Positions 25,523 through 32,910 of a stretch of 64,000 nt of DNA are shown in pieces. The notes beneath the pieces were generated by a model. The model was not told the origin of the DNA and made no database searches. It saw only the letters and a program-made list of their open reading frames with translations. Numbering within the stretch: position 1 is the first letter of the stretch; each line of letters opens with the position of its first letter. The translations under genes were made by a program, and so were the position numbers. The DNA lies in assembly GCA_016933535.1 (NCBI GenBank), contig JAFGAS010000053.1:1-64000 (forward strand), in the 5' to 3' direction. This stretch comes from Candidatus Zymogenaceae bacterium. GTDB taxonomy: Bacteria; Desulfobacterota; Zymogenia; Zymogenales; Zymogenaceae.

Positions 25523-25579
25523 ACTCCCAAAGGAATCAACCTCGTGGGAGTCTCTCTTGTCGCTTTTCTATACTCCCAC
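25523..25579 (-). terminator. Expression platform of riboswitch 1: alternative hairpins
   Basis: Two exclusive stems share one strand. Terminator: ACTCCCA (25545-25551) pairs TGGGAGT (25523-25529) and is followed by TTTTT. Antiterminator: GTGGGAGT (25572-25579) pairs ACTCCCAC (25544-25551). The terminator 3' arm also contains the ribosome-binding site of the GTPase gene, so both transcription and translation could be gated. Confidence 0.8.
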
Positions 25580-25596
25580 CAAGAGCATTTAAACAT

Positions 25597-25648
25597 GGCA
25601 GGAGTTATTAGCCCCGTAAAAGGCGGTTTGAAGGGAACTCCATCCCTT
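25597..25648 (-). promoter_or_regulatory. Fluoride riboswitch 1 (crcB motif)
   Basis: Minus-strand GGGATGGAGTTCCC, then AAACCGCC, GGCTAATAACTCCTGCC. These are the hallmark blocks of the crcB-motif fluoride aptamer (as GGCGATGGAGTTCGCC ... GCTAATGACTCCTACC in Bacillus): first stem, pseudoknot strand GGAGT/ACTCC and the GCTAAT joint. Upstream on the same strand are TTGTAT and TATAAT with 16-bp spacing (25679-25684 and 25657-25662). It controls dynamin, enolase and AAA ATPase. Confidence 0.93.
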
Positions 25649-25731
25649 GGGATTATATTATAAGCACTCTCATCAGAAATACAAGAAAAAAAGCATGTAG
25701 CCGATATGTAACTAAGGTCGTATTATGGTCT

Positions 25732-26151
25732 TCACTTAACTACCAATACCGAACATGGCGCTAGTCTCACCAGGCTCTGACAGGTGCTACCCATTACGCG
25801 ATCATAGAGGGCCGAATGCCCCATAAAGCCGACGACCAGAAGGTCAAATCCCTCCGCGCTGATAAACTCGATAATCGTCTTGACCTCATGTCCGGCATAG
25901 ATTGAAGAGTTCACCTCGACGCCCTTCATATCGGCTTTTTCCTGCAGCTGAATGATCGCCCGCTTGGCCACCCCGTTCTTGAGTTCTTTTTCCTCGATCA
26001 GCTCGCCGATGACTTCAGGATTTCTGGGAAGTTCCTCTACTGTAACGGTGTGAAGCTCCGCGCCCGACTTTTTCGCCATCTCAAGGGCCCTGTCGAATGC
26101 CTTAAAGGACCCGGTCGACCCATCGATGCCTACAAGGATTTTCTTAAACAT
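25732..26151 (-). CDS. Universal stress protein, UspA family
   Basis: 139 residues starting MFKKILVGIDGSTGSFKAFD. The ATP-binding motif G-x2-G-x9-G-S is present in VVGFMGHSALYDRVMGST, and it ends in the family strand CSVLVVK. A ribosome-binding site (AGGAG) lies 7 bp upstream, and the gene starts 35 bp after the antiporter, so both come from the second fluoride riboswitch. UspA genes are a recurrent member of fluoride-riboswitch regulons. Confidence 0.92.
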   Translation of the reverse strand: MFKKILVGIDGSTGSFKAFDRALEMAKKSGAELHTVTVEELPRNPEVIGELIEEKELKNGVAKRAIIQLQEKADMKGVEVNSSIYAGHEVKTIIEFISAEGFDLLVVGFMGHSALYDRVMGSTCQSLVRLAPCSVLVVK

Positions 26152-26186
26152 CTCTCACTCCTGTTCAGAAATTCCGCAAAAATACC

Positions 26187-27332
26187 TCACCACTTCAGCC
26201 AGTTCTCCTTTGGGAACGTCTTCTTCGGCTGGAACCAGCGCTGGGCTATCATGGTCGGCACGAGGGCGCTACCGATTACCGCCGAGACCAGGATCGTGTA
26301 TTGATCCTGGTTAATAATCCCATTACTCAACCCGAAAAGCGCCGAGATGCTCCCAAAGGTCAGTCCTGTTGACATCATGAGCGTTGTATAGATACCCTCC
26401 CGCCTCTCGAATTTGAACGCCTTCGTCAGCGGCCATATCCCTGTAATCTTCGTCGCCATCTTAATGCCTAGGAATACCGCAATCATACCGAATGCAGACA
26501 CGAGTGTCTCGAATTTAATTAGAGAGCCCGCCTTAAGAAAATAGAAGGGGGTCAATATCGCAAAAGCGATCACCCGCATCCGTTGGGCCAGCACCCGCTC
26601 CTCAAGGAAAAAGGGGGCCAGAAACATCCCTACAAGGTATGCTGGCAAGACCGCCTCGCTCTTAGCGATGTTTCCCAATCCACCTAAGAGAAACAGGACC
26701 AAGAGGATGAACTTGATCTCCGGCTCGCTGACCCGGTTACCCACCTTCTTGAAGAACCAGGGGATAAAACGCGGGAGTAAAAAGAGCAAGCCAATCGTGG
26801 CGGCGGCAAACAGCACGAGCCAGAGATTATAGTTGGCAAACAGCACCCCTAGTGCCAGGACCGTCCCGATGTCGTTGATGAAACAGGCCGCCAAGATGAT
26901 CTTACCGAGCTCGGTCGTATTGAATCCGGTCTCGATCATGACCGCATAAACAACGGCGACCGAAGTCGTAGAGAGTGATATCCCGGCGATTTCCGCTTGG
27001 GGCCAAGACCATCCCAACGCGAAGCGCGCATACAGCATTACCCCGAAAAAAGGGGCGAAAAAACCCATCACGCCTATAGACGTGCTGGACCAGAAATGCT
27101 TCTTGATAATCTTGGGGTCAATCTCTGCTCCGGCCAGAAACGTCAACACAATGGCCCCAACCCCTGCCAAGTAGGTCACCCACTGAGTGACCTCAAGCCC
27201 TAAGAAATTGCCCCCGAAAAACCCGAAGAGTATCTCCATCAGGGCGACCGATAGGCCGACCCGAATTGAGACCAATGAGGCCAAGAGAGCCAATCCAATC
27301 CAGAGCGCCGATACAAGCCATACGTTTTCCAT
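26187..27332 (-). CDS. Cation/proton antiporter, CPA2/Kef-like
   Basis: 381 residues with about eleven membrane helices and no C-terminal soluble domain. Family features are LAGAEIDPKII near residue 70, the charged pair region FINDIGTVLALG near 150 and GLTFGSISALFGL near 325. It exchanges monovalent cations for protons across the cytoplasmic membrane. Antiporters of this type occur behind fluoride riboswitches together with UspA, where they may offset proton load from HF entry or move fluoride itself. GGGGAG lies 6 bp before the ATG. Confidence 0.9.
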   Translation of the reverse strand: MENVWLVSALWIGLALLASLVSIRVGLSVALMEILFGFFGGNFLGLEVTQWVTYLAGVGAIVLTFLAGAEIDPKIIKKHFWSSTSIGVMGFFAPFFGVMLYARFALGWSWPQAEIAGISLSTTSVAVVYAVMIETGFNTTELGKIILAACFINDIGTVLALGVLFANYNLWLVLFAAATIGLLFLLPRFIPWFFKKVGNRVSEPEIKFILLVLFLLGGLGNIAKSEAVLPAYLVGMFLAPFFLEERVLAQRMRVIAFAILTPFYFLKAGSLIKFETLVSAFGMIAVFLGIKMATKITGIWPLTKAFKFERREGIYTTLMMSTGLTFGSISALFGLSNGIINQDQYTILVSAVIGSALVPTMIAQRWFQPKKTFPKENWLKW

Positions 27333-27349
27333 TCGAAGTTCTCCCCGTC

Positions 27350-27379
27350 AAAAAGAAAACCCTGCCGTGTGCAGGGTTC
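27350..27379 (-). terminator. Second terminator of riboswitch 2
   Basis: Minus-strand AACCCTGC-ACACG-GCAGGGTT followed by TTCTTTTT, between the riboswitch and the antiporter start. An 8-bp GC-rich stem with a T run; an intrinsic terminator in tandem with the one overlapping the aptamer. Confidence 0.8.
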
Positions 27380-27392
27380 TTCAAAACGAGAA

Positions 27393-27462
27393 ACTCCTGC
27401 AGCGGCAATCCGCAGCAGGAGTCATCAGCCATGTTGGGCGGTTACGGGGGAACTCCATCCCC
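27393..27462 (-). promoter_or_regulatory. Fluoride riboswitch 2 (crcB motif) with overlapping terminator
   Basis: Minus-strand GGGGATGGAGTTCCCCC, TAACCGCC and GGCTGATGACTCCTGC match the crcB-motif blocks nearly perfectly. The last block, ACTCCTGCTGCGG (27410-27422), pairs with CCGCTGCAGGAGT (27393-27405) to form a terminator that destroys the aptamer pseudoknot, the classic fluoride ON-switch design. Promoter boxes TTGCTT and TAATAT with 17-bp spacing lie at 27500-27505 and 27477-27482. It controls the antiporter and UspA. Confidence 0.95.
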
Positions 27463-27763
27463 TGAGTTGTGAGTGTATATTACTTCTATCTCTAAAAAAA
27501 AGCAATATAAAATTGAGTCATTCTAGATTATACAGGAACGGACAACCGAAACCTTTATATAGGAGTTACCACTCTTAAATAATGAAGAAAAATCCAATCG
27601 GATAAGACCCTGCCTCGGCTATCGAGGATGACAGCAAAGGGGTTATCAGTTATTTCAGGCATTTGGAGCCTGTAGAAATAGAAATATAGGAATTGGTGGG
27701 AGCGATCTCACCGAATGGAAGCGGACTTTCATAGTCCGCTTTTTGTTTTTTAGGAAGGAGGTG
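27463..27763. other. Divergent intergenic leader with an archaeal-like promoter
   Basis: To the left lie the promoter boxes of riboswitch 2 (minus). On the plus strand ACCGAAACC followed by TTTATATA (27545-27561) is a near-consensus archaeal BRE/TATA with an expected start near 27584. The following 130 nt hold several small stems (CAGGC/GCCTG, CCTCG/CGAGG, GGTG/CACC) and a terminator-like hairpin GCGGACT/AGTCCGC with T-rich tail at 27721-27751. It could be a structured leader or a small RNA. No known riboswitch class is recognised. Confidence 0.45.
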
Positions 27764-27964
27764 ATGTTGGTGTTGTTATCGAAAAAGTATCAGGACAATT
27801 TCGCCCTGGGGATCATCGCGCTCATCATCAAGAGAAATGAGATCAACAAGGCGAATACCAGGGAAGCTCGGAAGAAGCTGATCGAGGAGTTCGAGATCAA
27901 CGCGGCGATTCTCGACAGGGGGCTGGAGTATCTGAAAGAAATCAGGGAAAGAAGAAAGAGCTAA
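27764..27964 (+). CDS. Small hypothetical protein
   Basis: 66 residues, helical and basic (FALGIIALIIKRNEINKANT). AAGGAGG lies just upstream of ATG 27764; GTG 27770 gives better spacing and is an alternative. First small gene of the methyltransferase/helicase module, directly after a terminator-like hairpin. Not recognised; the fold could be a small DNA-binding helical bundle. Confidence 0.55.
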   Translation: MLVLLSKKYQDNFALGIIALIIKRNEINKANTREARKKLIEEFEINAAILDRGLEYLKEIRERRKS

Positions 27965-28028
27965 TTATCAGGATAGCGTTCTTTTGGAAACGGGCTTCAG
28001 CCCGTTTTTTTATTTTCAGGAGGAAGCT

Positions 28029-28169
28029 ATGTGTGGCGAACCAGTATGCACGAAGTGCGGATCTGTCAACTGGATCTTATCCGAGAGGGACGAGGGGACG
28101 CTAATGGTGTGCCTCAACTGCGGCGACGAGATGGAACTTGAATACTACGCCGAGCAGATCGTCGCCTGA
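28029..28169 (+). CDS. Small zinc-ribbon protein, 46 aa
   Basis: Start ATG 28029 is chosen for AGGAGG 6 bp upstream; the longer frame from 27984 would run through a hairpin. CTKCGS at about 7-12 and CLNCGDE at about 30-36 make a single four-Cys zinc ribbon. Preceded by the hairpin ACGGGC/GCCCGT with a T run at about 27990-28013. Likely a nucleic-acid- or protein-binding accessory of the module. Confidence 0.65.
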   Translation: MCGEPVCTKCGSVNWILSERDEGTLMVCLNCGDEMELEYYAEQIVA

Positions 28170-28232
28170 TTATCAACCTTTTTCCAGAAGGGGGCCGGGC
28201 TTTCCGGCCCTTTTCGTTTTGAGGAGGACACT

Positions 28233-29246
28233 ATGAGACTTGAAGGCCAGATCAAGATGGGCTACTACCCGACTCCTTTAAGGGTCGTCGAGAGGGTGAG
28301 GTCCTTCCTGAAGTTACCGGAAAAAAAAGTAACGATCCTTGACCCCTGCTGTGGTGAAGGTCTTGCGGTAAAGAAGCTGGTAGAGGGTATCAATGCGGAG
28401 ACCTACGGAATCGAACTGGATAAGAAGAGAGCGGAAGAGGCAATATCAAACCTCGATCATGTCCTTGCTTGCGGATACGAGGAGGCCCGGATCACCAACA
28501 ACACCTTTTCGATCCTCTGGCTCAATCCCCCCTACGACTTCGAGACGATGGGGGATAATGTAGAGAGAATGACCGAGAGGAAGGAAAAGACCTTTCTCAT
28601 CAACACCATCAAGTACCTCAAGGTCGGGGGGATACTGATCTACATCATCCCTCAATTGAGACTCGACAAATCCATCGCCAAGACCCTCAGCTCGAAGTTC
28701 GAGAACATCCAGGGCTATCGCTTCATGGACGGAGAATATGAAGGGTACAAACAGATCGTCGTCTTCGGGAGAAAGAAAAGGAGCACGGAGCCGGATGAGA
28801 CCGAATACCTGAACCTCGCCCAGGTGCCTGGCGTTACGCTCGATGAGATACCGGTCATGGCCGGGGATGTCTATGATGTCCCGACCAGTGATGAGATACC
28901 CCTTTTCAGGTCGAGTGTTATTGAGCTTGAGGAACTGGAACGGGAAGTCAGAAGCTCACCTATTTGGAAGAGGCTGAACGAGATGTTTTTGAGGAAGAAC
29001 GCGAAGCTCAGGAGACCTCCCCTCCCGCTTCATTCAGGGCACTTGGGACTCCTCTTGGCATCCGGCTGTCTCGACGGCCTTGTGGGTGAAGGAGACGAGA
29101 GGCATATCGTCCGGGGCAAGGTGGCAAAGGTCGTACAGACCTATCAGGAGGTGAAGGACAAGGTCACGGAAGAGCATCAGGTCGAGTCGTATCAGGTAAC
29201 CATCAAGATCCTCACGAGGGGGGGAGACATCATCACCCTCATGTGA
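28233..29246 (+). CDS. DUF6094-like N6-adenine DNA methyltransferase
   Basis: 337 residues. SAM-binding motif I LDPCCGEGLA at about 36-45, acidic loop YGIELDKKRAEE, and catalytic motif IV NPPYDFE at 98-104. It lacks an obvious target-recognition domain; the C-terminal third is unlike known specificity domains. Such methyltransferases recur on integrated elements and plasmids next to a helicase. It is preceded by a G/C hairpin (28188-28211) and GAGGAGG. It probably modifies the element or host DNA; orphan or helicase-linked action cannot be decided. Confidence 0.75.
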   Translation: MRLEGQIKMGYYPTPLRVVERVRSFLKLPEKKVTILDPCCGEGLAVKKLVEGINAETYGIELDKKRAEEAISNLDHVLACGYEEARITNNTFSILWLNPPYDFETMGDNVERMTERKEKTFLINTIKYLKVGGILIYIIPQLRLDKSIAKTLSSKFENIQGYRFMDGEYEGYKQIVVFGRKKRSTEPDETEYLNLAQVPGVTLDEIPVMAGDVYDVPTSDEIPLFRSSVIELEELEREVRSSPIWKRLNEMFLRKNAKLRRPPLPLHSGHLGLLLASGCLDGLVGEGDERHIVRGKVAKVVQTYQEVKDKVTEEHQVESYQVTIKILTRGGDIITLM

Positions 29247-29264
29247 GAGGAACGGAGGAAAGCA

Positions 29265-29813
29265 ATGCTTCAGAAAGTCATGATGACAGACTATTCCAGA
29301 AACGTCCATATAGAGGCGTATACCGACGGTTACGCCTACGATCAATACAGCCTGCTCTATCTCCTGTCCATCGTCGGGCAGGATAGCGCCGTCAAGGGAT
29401 TGTCGGCGGCCGTGGTACGGGGCATGAATGTTCGGATCGAGAGGGAAAACGATATCCTTGAGTTATCGGCTCCCTACTATCACAAGAACCGGATTATGAG
29501 TTCACGCCTCGGCTCGGGCATGCTCCACCAGATCGTGCTCTCGGAGCTCTTTTTCGGGAGGGAACAAGGCCCGTTGATGGTATTCGTCCCGGAAGGGGAA
29601 AAGACCGAGGAGATCCTTTTCACTACCATCAGGGCGACGTTTTCCGTGCCGGCGCTGTCCCAATGGTCGGGGTGGATCTATGCCCGTCTCAAGGAGAACG
29701 AGGCAGTAGAGGAGCTGTCGGGAACGACCAAAGTCCTTAGGTTGAGGACGAGCGAGAATCAACTGGATTCAATCATTTCGGAGGGAGTCAAGCATGGAGA
29801 CATCGGATTTTGA
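29265..29813 (+). CDS. Hypothetical protein between methyltransferase and helicase
   Basis: 182 residues, not recognised. Beta-rich N-terminal half, then VLSELFFGREQGPLMVFVPE and a helical end. Its 3' end overlaps the helicase gene by 20 bp, and GGAGG precedes its ATG. The conserved three-gene order suggests a subunit of a methyltransferase-helicase complex. Confidence 0.6.
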   Translation: MLQKVMMTDYSRNVHIEAYTDGYAYDQYSLLYLLSIVGQDSAVKGLSAAVVRGMNVRIERENDILELSAPYYHKNRIMSSRLGSGMLHQIVLSELFFGREQGPLMVFVPEGEKTEEILFTTIRATFSVPALSQWSGWIYARLKENEAVEELSGTTKVLRLRTSENQLDSIISEGVKHGDIGF

Positions 29814-32013
29814 AGAGAGCGTTTCATTATCGGGAGAGGTCAACGACATCACCGGCTATCTGACAAAATATGGCCCTCTCCTTGCCGGGAAGATTCAGGA
29901 CGAAGCGGAGCCTCTGTTCGTTCCGGGAACCACGTGGGATCAGAGACTGAATACCCTCTTGAGAAAACCCTTTCAAGCCCAGGGGGATACCATCATGGGA
30001 CTCATCGAGGTCTTGAAGAAACAGAAGTCCGCGATGGTGGTGGGAGAAATGGGGACCGGAAAGAGCCTCATCGGGGCCTCGGTACCCTACGTCTTCACCA
30101 ATCACGGGAGAAGCCCGCGGGTCCTCATCATGTGCCCCGGACATCTCACCCAGAAATGGGCGCGGGAAGTAAAGGAGACGATACCGGACGCCCAATCCAT
30201 TATCTTAAGGAGTCTCGAAGACGTGATGAAGATTGAGAGGGGGCAGAGGAACAAGAGGCCCGAGTATTACATAATCAGCAAGGATCGGGCGAAGCTGTCG
30301 TATGCCTGGAGGCCGGTTTATATCAAGAGCAGGTCGAAGGCTGGATACTACTGCCCCGGATGCGGCGAGCTGATCATTGACGGCGACGGCAACCCTGCGG
30401 GCATTGACTACCTCAAGAGAAACCGGAGATACTGCCGATCGTGCATATCCCCGCTCTGGCAAGCGGATAAGGATAAGCTGAGGAGGTTTGCGGTCGCCGA
30501 GTACATCAAAAAGTACCTCAATAGGTATTATGATTTCCTGATCTGTGATGAGGTGCACGAGTTGAAGGGAGGAGACACCGCCCAGGGCAATGCCTTCGGC
30601 GCACTAGCTTCGGCCTGCAAAAAGGTCCTCACGCTTACCGGAACGGTAGTGGGAGGATACGCCGACGATATCTTCTATATCTTCTACCGGATATCGCCCC
30701 ATACCATGAAAGAAGAGGACATCGAATACCGGAGGGTATCTAACTGGATCGCCCGATACGGAGTCCTTGAGACGGTGACGAGGTACTCAGCCGAGGATAA
30801 CGTGTGCTCGCGGGGCAAGAAGGTATCTACCAGCGTCAAGAGGAAGCCGGGGATCTCTCCCCTTGTCTTTTCCCAGCACCTGATGGAGAAGACGGCCTTT
30901 TTGCACCTTACGGATATCGCTATAAACCTTCCACCGATTACCGAACAGGTGGTCGTCGTCAGGATGGATGAGGAGCTAAAGGAGGCATATTCCGATGTCG
31001 AGGATGATCTCAAGAAGGCGGTGAGAGAAGCCCTGGCCAGAGGGAGCAAGGCTCTGCTTGGGACTTACATCAACACTCTGCTGTCCTATCCGGACCGGCC
31101 GTTCGACAACGAGGTCATCGTCGATCCCCACAAACCGACCAAACCCATCGCCCTGCCGAGAGAGCTTCCGAAGGACTTCACCTATGCCAAAGAGCGGGAG
31201 CTGATCGAGCTCATCACCAGAGAGGTCAAGGAAGGCCGCAAAACGTTCGTCTACTGCCAGTTTACTGCGACGAAGGACGTAACAGTAAGGCTGAAAAATC
31301 TCCTCTCAGAGAAGGGTTTTCGGGCCGAGGTGATGCGATCTACTGTAGACCCGGAGAAGCGGGAGGAATGGGTTAAGGAGAAGGTGAGGCAGGGAATCCA
31401 AGTAATTATCGCAAATCCGAAGCTGGTTCAGACCGGCCTTGACCTCTATGACTTCCCGACGCTGATCTTCTATCAGACAGGGTATTCGGTCTTTACCTTG
31501 AGACAAGCTTCGAGACGCTCGTGGCGGATCGGCCAAAAGAAGCCGGTGAGAGTCTACTATCTTTTTTACGCCGGGACGATGCAGGAGCGGGCAATGCAGC
31601 TCATGGGAAAGAAGATGGAGGCGTCCCTTGCCATCGAAGGGAAGTTCTCGGAAGAGGGACTCCTGGCAATGACATCGGGCGAGGATATGACGACCGCTCT
31701 GGCAAAGACCTTGATGGAGGGTATTTCCGGCGAAGGAGCCGAGAATATCTGGAGGAAGCTCAACGAGAAGAACGCTGTATACAGTACTTGTGATCTGATT
31801 GAAGAAGTTGAGGAGATCAAGGAACTCGGAGATACCACCGAAGGACACATCATAGCAGAGCCCGATTCCGACAGGGTTGTCTATGTGGACTTCCTGACCT
31901 TCACGGGGAAACAGAAAAAGGGAGCAAAGCGGGTAGCCATCAAAGCCGATGAGGTCGAGTCTATTTTGAAGGAGGAGAAAAAGGGTACGGTACAGTTTTC
32001 GATGTTTGAATGA
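29794..32013 (+). CDS. SNF2/DEAD-type superfamily 2 helicase with zinc-finger insertion
   Basis: 739 residues. Walker A GEMGTGKS at 84-91, motif Ia MCPGHLTQKW, a four-Cys zinc finger (YYCPGCGE and YCRSC) inserted near 190-220, DEVHELKGG near 252, TLTGT near 283, then the second RecA domain with TGLDLYDF and QASRRSWRIGQ near 570. The last motif is typical of SNF2-family translocases. With the methyltransferase upstream this resembles restriction-like or remodelling modules, but no nuclease domain is visible, so protection, replication or partition of the element are equally possible. Confidence 0.82.
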   Translation: METSDFEESVSLSGEVNDITGYLTKYGPLLAGKIQDEAEPLFVPGTTWDQRLNTLLRKPFQAQGDTIMGLIEVLKKQKSAMVVGEMGTGKSLIGASVPYVFTNHGRSPRVLIMCPGHLTQKWAREVKETIPDAQSIILRSLEDVMKIERGQRNKRPEYYIISKDRAKLSYAWRPVYIKSRSKAGYYCPGCGELIIDGDGNPAGIDYLKRNRRYCRSCISPLWQADKDKLRRFAVAEYIKKYLNRYYDFLICDEVHELKGGDTAQGNAFGALASACKKVLTLTGTVVGGYADDIFYIFYRISPHTMKEEDIEYRRVSNWIARYGVLETVTRYSAEDNVCSRGKKVSTSVKRKPGISPLVFSQHLMEKTAFLHLTDIAINLPPITEQVVVVRMDEELKEAYSDVEDDLKKAVREALARGSKALLGTYINTLLSYPDRPFDNEVIVDPHKPTKPIALPRELPKDFTYAKERELIELITREVKEGRKTFVYCQFTATKDVTVRLKNLLSEKGFRAEVMRSTVDPEKREEWVKEKVRQGIQVIIANPKLVQTGLDLYDFPTLIFYQTGYSVFTLRQASRRSWRIGQKKPVRVYYLFYAGTMQERAMQLMGKKMEASLAIEGKFSEEGLLAMTSGEDMTTALAKTLMEGISGEGAENIWRKLNEKNAVYSTCDLIEEVEEIKELGDTTEGHIIAEPDSDRVVYVDFLTFTGKQKKGAKRVAIKADEVESILKEEKKGTVQFSMFE

Positions 32014-32075
32014 AAAAGAGGGGCCGTTCCTGGCCCCTCTTCCTTTATCAAGAAAGGAAGGCTTTCTCGCCTTCC
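32014..32075 (+). terminator. Terminator after the helicase gene
   Basis: AAGAGGGGCC/GGCCCCTCTT forms a strong stem right after the stop codon, followed by CCTTTAT. A second stem (AAGGAAGGC/GCCTTCCTT) follows at once. The pair ends the methyltransferase/helicase transcription unit. Confidence 0.65.
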
Positions 32076-32305
32076 TTGATTACCTTTATAGAACACCCAG
32101 AAGAATATGTCAAGCTCTTTTCTCACCAACCTGTTATATTTTCTGCTTTTTTGCTCTGCTTATTTGCCATCAACCTCCTTTTCTGTTTCATCGGCGGTGC
32201 ACGCCTCCCATCACGATAAAGTTTTCCCTCTTTGAGGTCGCTACTCTAAAACATTATCGGCTGTTCGGCTCAGGGGCACACTATGAAACAAAGGAGGTTG
32301 CTAAA

Positions 32306-32611
32306 ATGGCAAATGTAAAACTATGCAGAACAAAAGCAGGAAAAGGATTTAAAATCGTGGTTGGTGAGGAGTGGTTCTATACCTCTATTCCTGAATTGAC
32401 AAAGTTGGTGGAAGGTGCAGCCAAAGCCTGTACCTTCAGGAGCATCGAAGATATCAATGAAAGAGGTCACCCTGACGATCAGGGTGATGTCCCTATAGTT
32501 GAAGATATCAGTGATGACGACTTCTTCCCTCAGGGAGATACAGGCATCATTGGAGACTTACATGCCTTCCAGGATCATCTGCTGAAGGAAGAGAGGGGAG
32601 GTCAAGAATGA
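32306..32611 (+). CDS. Hypothetical acidic protein
   Basis: 101 residues from ATG 32306, chosen because AAAGGAGG lies 7 bp upstream; the frame is open much earlier but that part covers the terminator. Begins MANVKLCRTKAGKGFKIVVG, then turns acidic (VEDISDDDFF). Not recognised. The stop overlaps the next ATG by 4 bp. Confidence 0.6.
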   Translation: MANVKLCRTKAGKGFKIVVGEEWFYTSIPELTKLVEGAAKACTFRSIEDINERGHPDDQGDVPIVEDISDDDFFPQGDTGIIGDLHAFQDHLLKEERGGQE

Positions 32612-32811
32612 CCTCCGCTATAAAGACCTTCCAGGTACTTGTCGCCTTCCATCAAACGGAGACAGTTACCTTTTCCGTAAAAGCAGGCTCGAAAAAAGAA
32701 GCTCTCCAAAAGGCTATGGATTTCGATTACATTGATGTTGACTATGATCCCTATATCGGAGACGACAATGTTAAGTATGATTGGGAAGATGCGGAGGTGG
32801 AGGAAGGTTAG
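32608..32811 (+). CDS. Hypothetical small acidic protein
   Basis: 67 residues (TSAIKTFQVLVAFHQTETVT), very acidic at the C-terminus. ATGA overlap with the preceding gene. The beta-strand then helix pattern resembles small proteins common on plasmids and phages, but no family is assigned. Confidence 0.55.
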   Translation: MTSAIKTFQVLVAFHQTETVTFSVKAGSKKEALQKAMDFDYIDVDYDPYIGDDNVKYDWEDAEVEEG

Positions 32812-32835
32812 CGTCTTTTTCTTTGTATTTTTTTC

Positions 32836-32883
32836 TTGACAGAGATTCCATACTTGATATAATAGTGACAAAGTGACACGTCA
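32836..32883 (+). promoter_or_regulatory. Sigma70 promoter with operator-like repeats
   Basis: TTGACA (32836-32841) and TATAAT (32858-32863) with a 16-bp spacer, immediately followed by direct repeats AGTGACA and AAGTGACA and the near-palindrome TGACACGTCA. The next gene encodes an N-terminal helix-turn-helix, so autoregulation at this site is likely. Confidence 0.75.
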
Positions 32884-32910
32884 TTATAGCGTTTTTATGG
32901 ATATCTAAAA

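Noticed and set aside
25597-27462. Cyclic di-AMP or other riboswitch classes for the two leaders
   Set aside because: The GGATGGAGTTCCC, AACCGCC and GCTGATGACTCC blocks fit the fluoride crcB motif in order and spacing, and the downstream genes agree.
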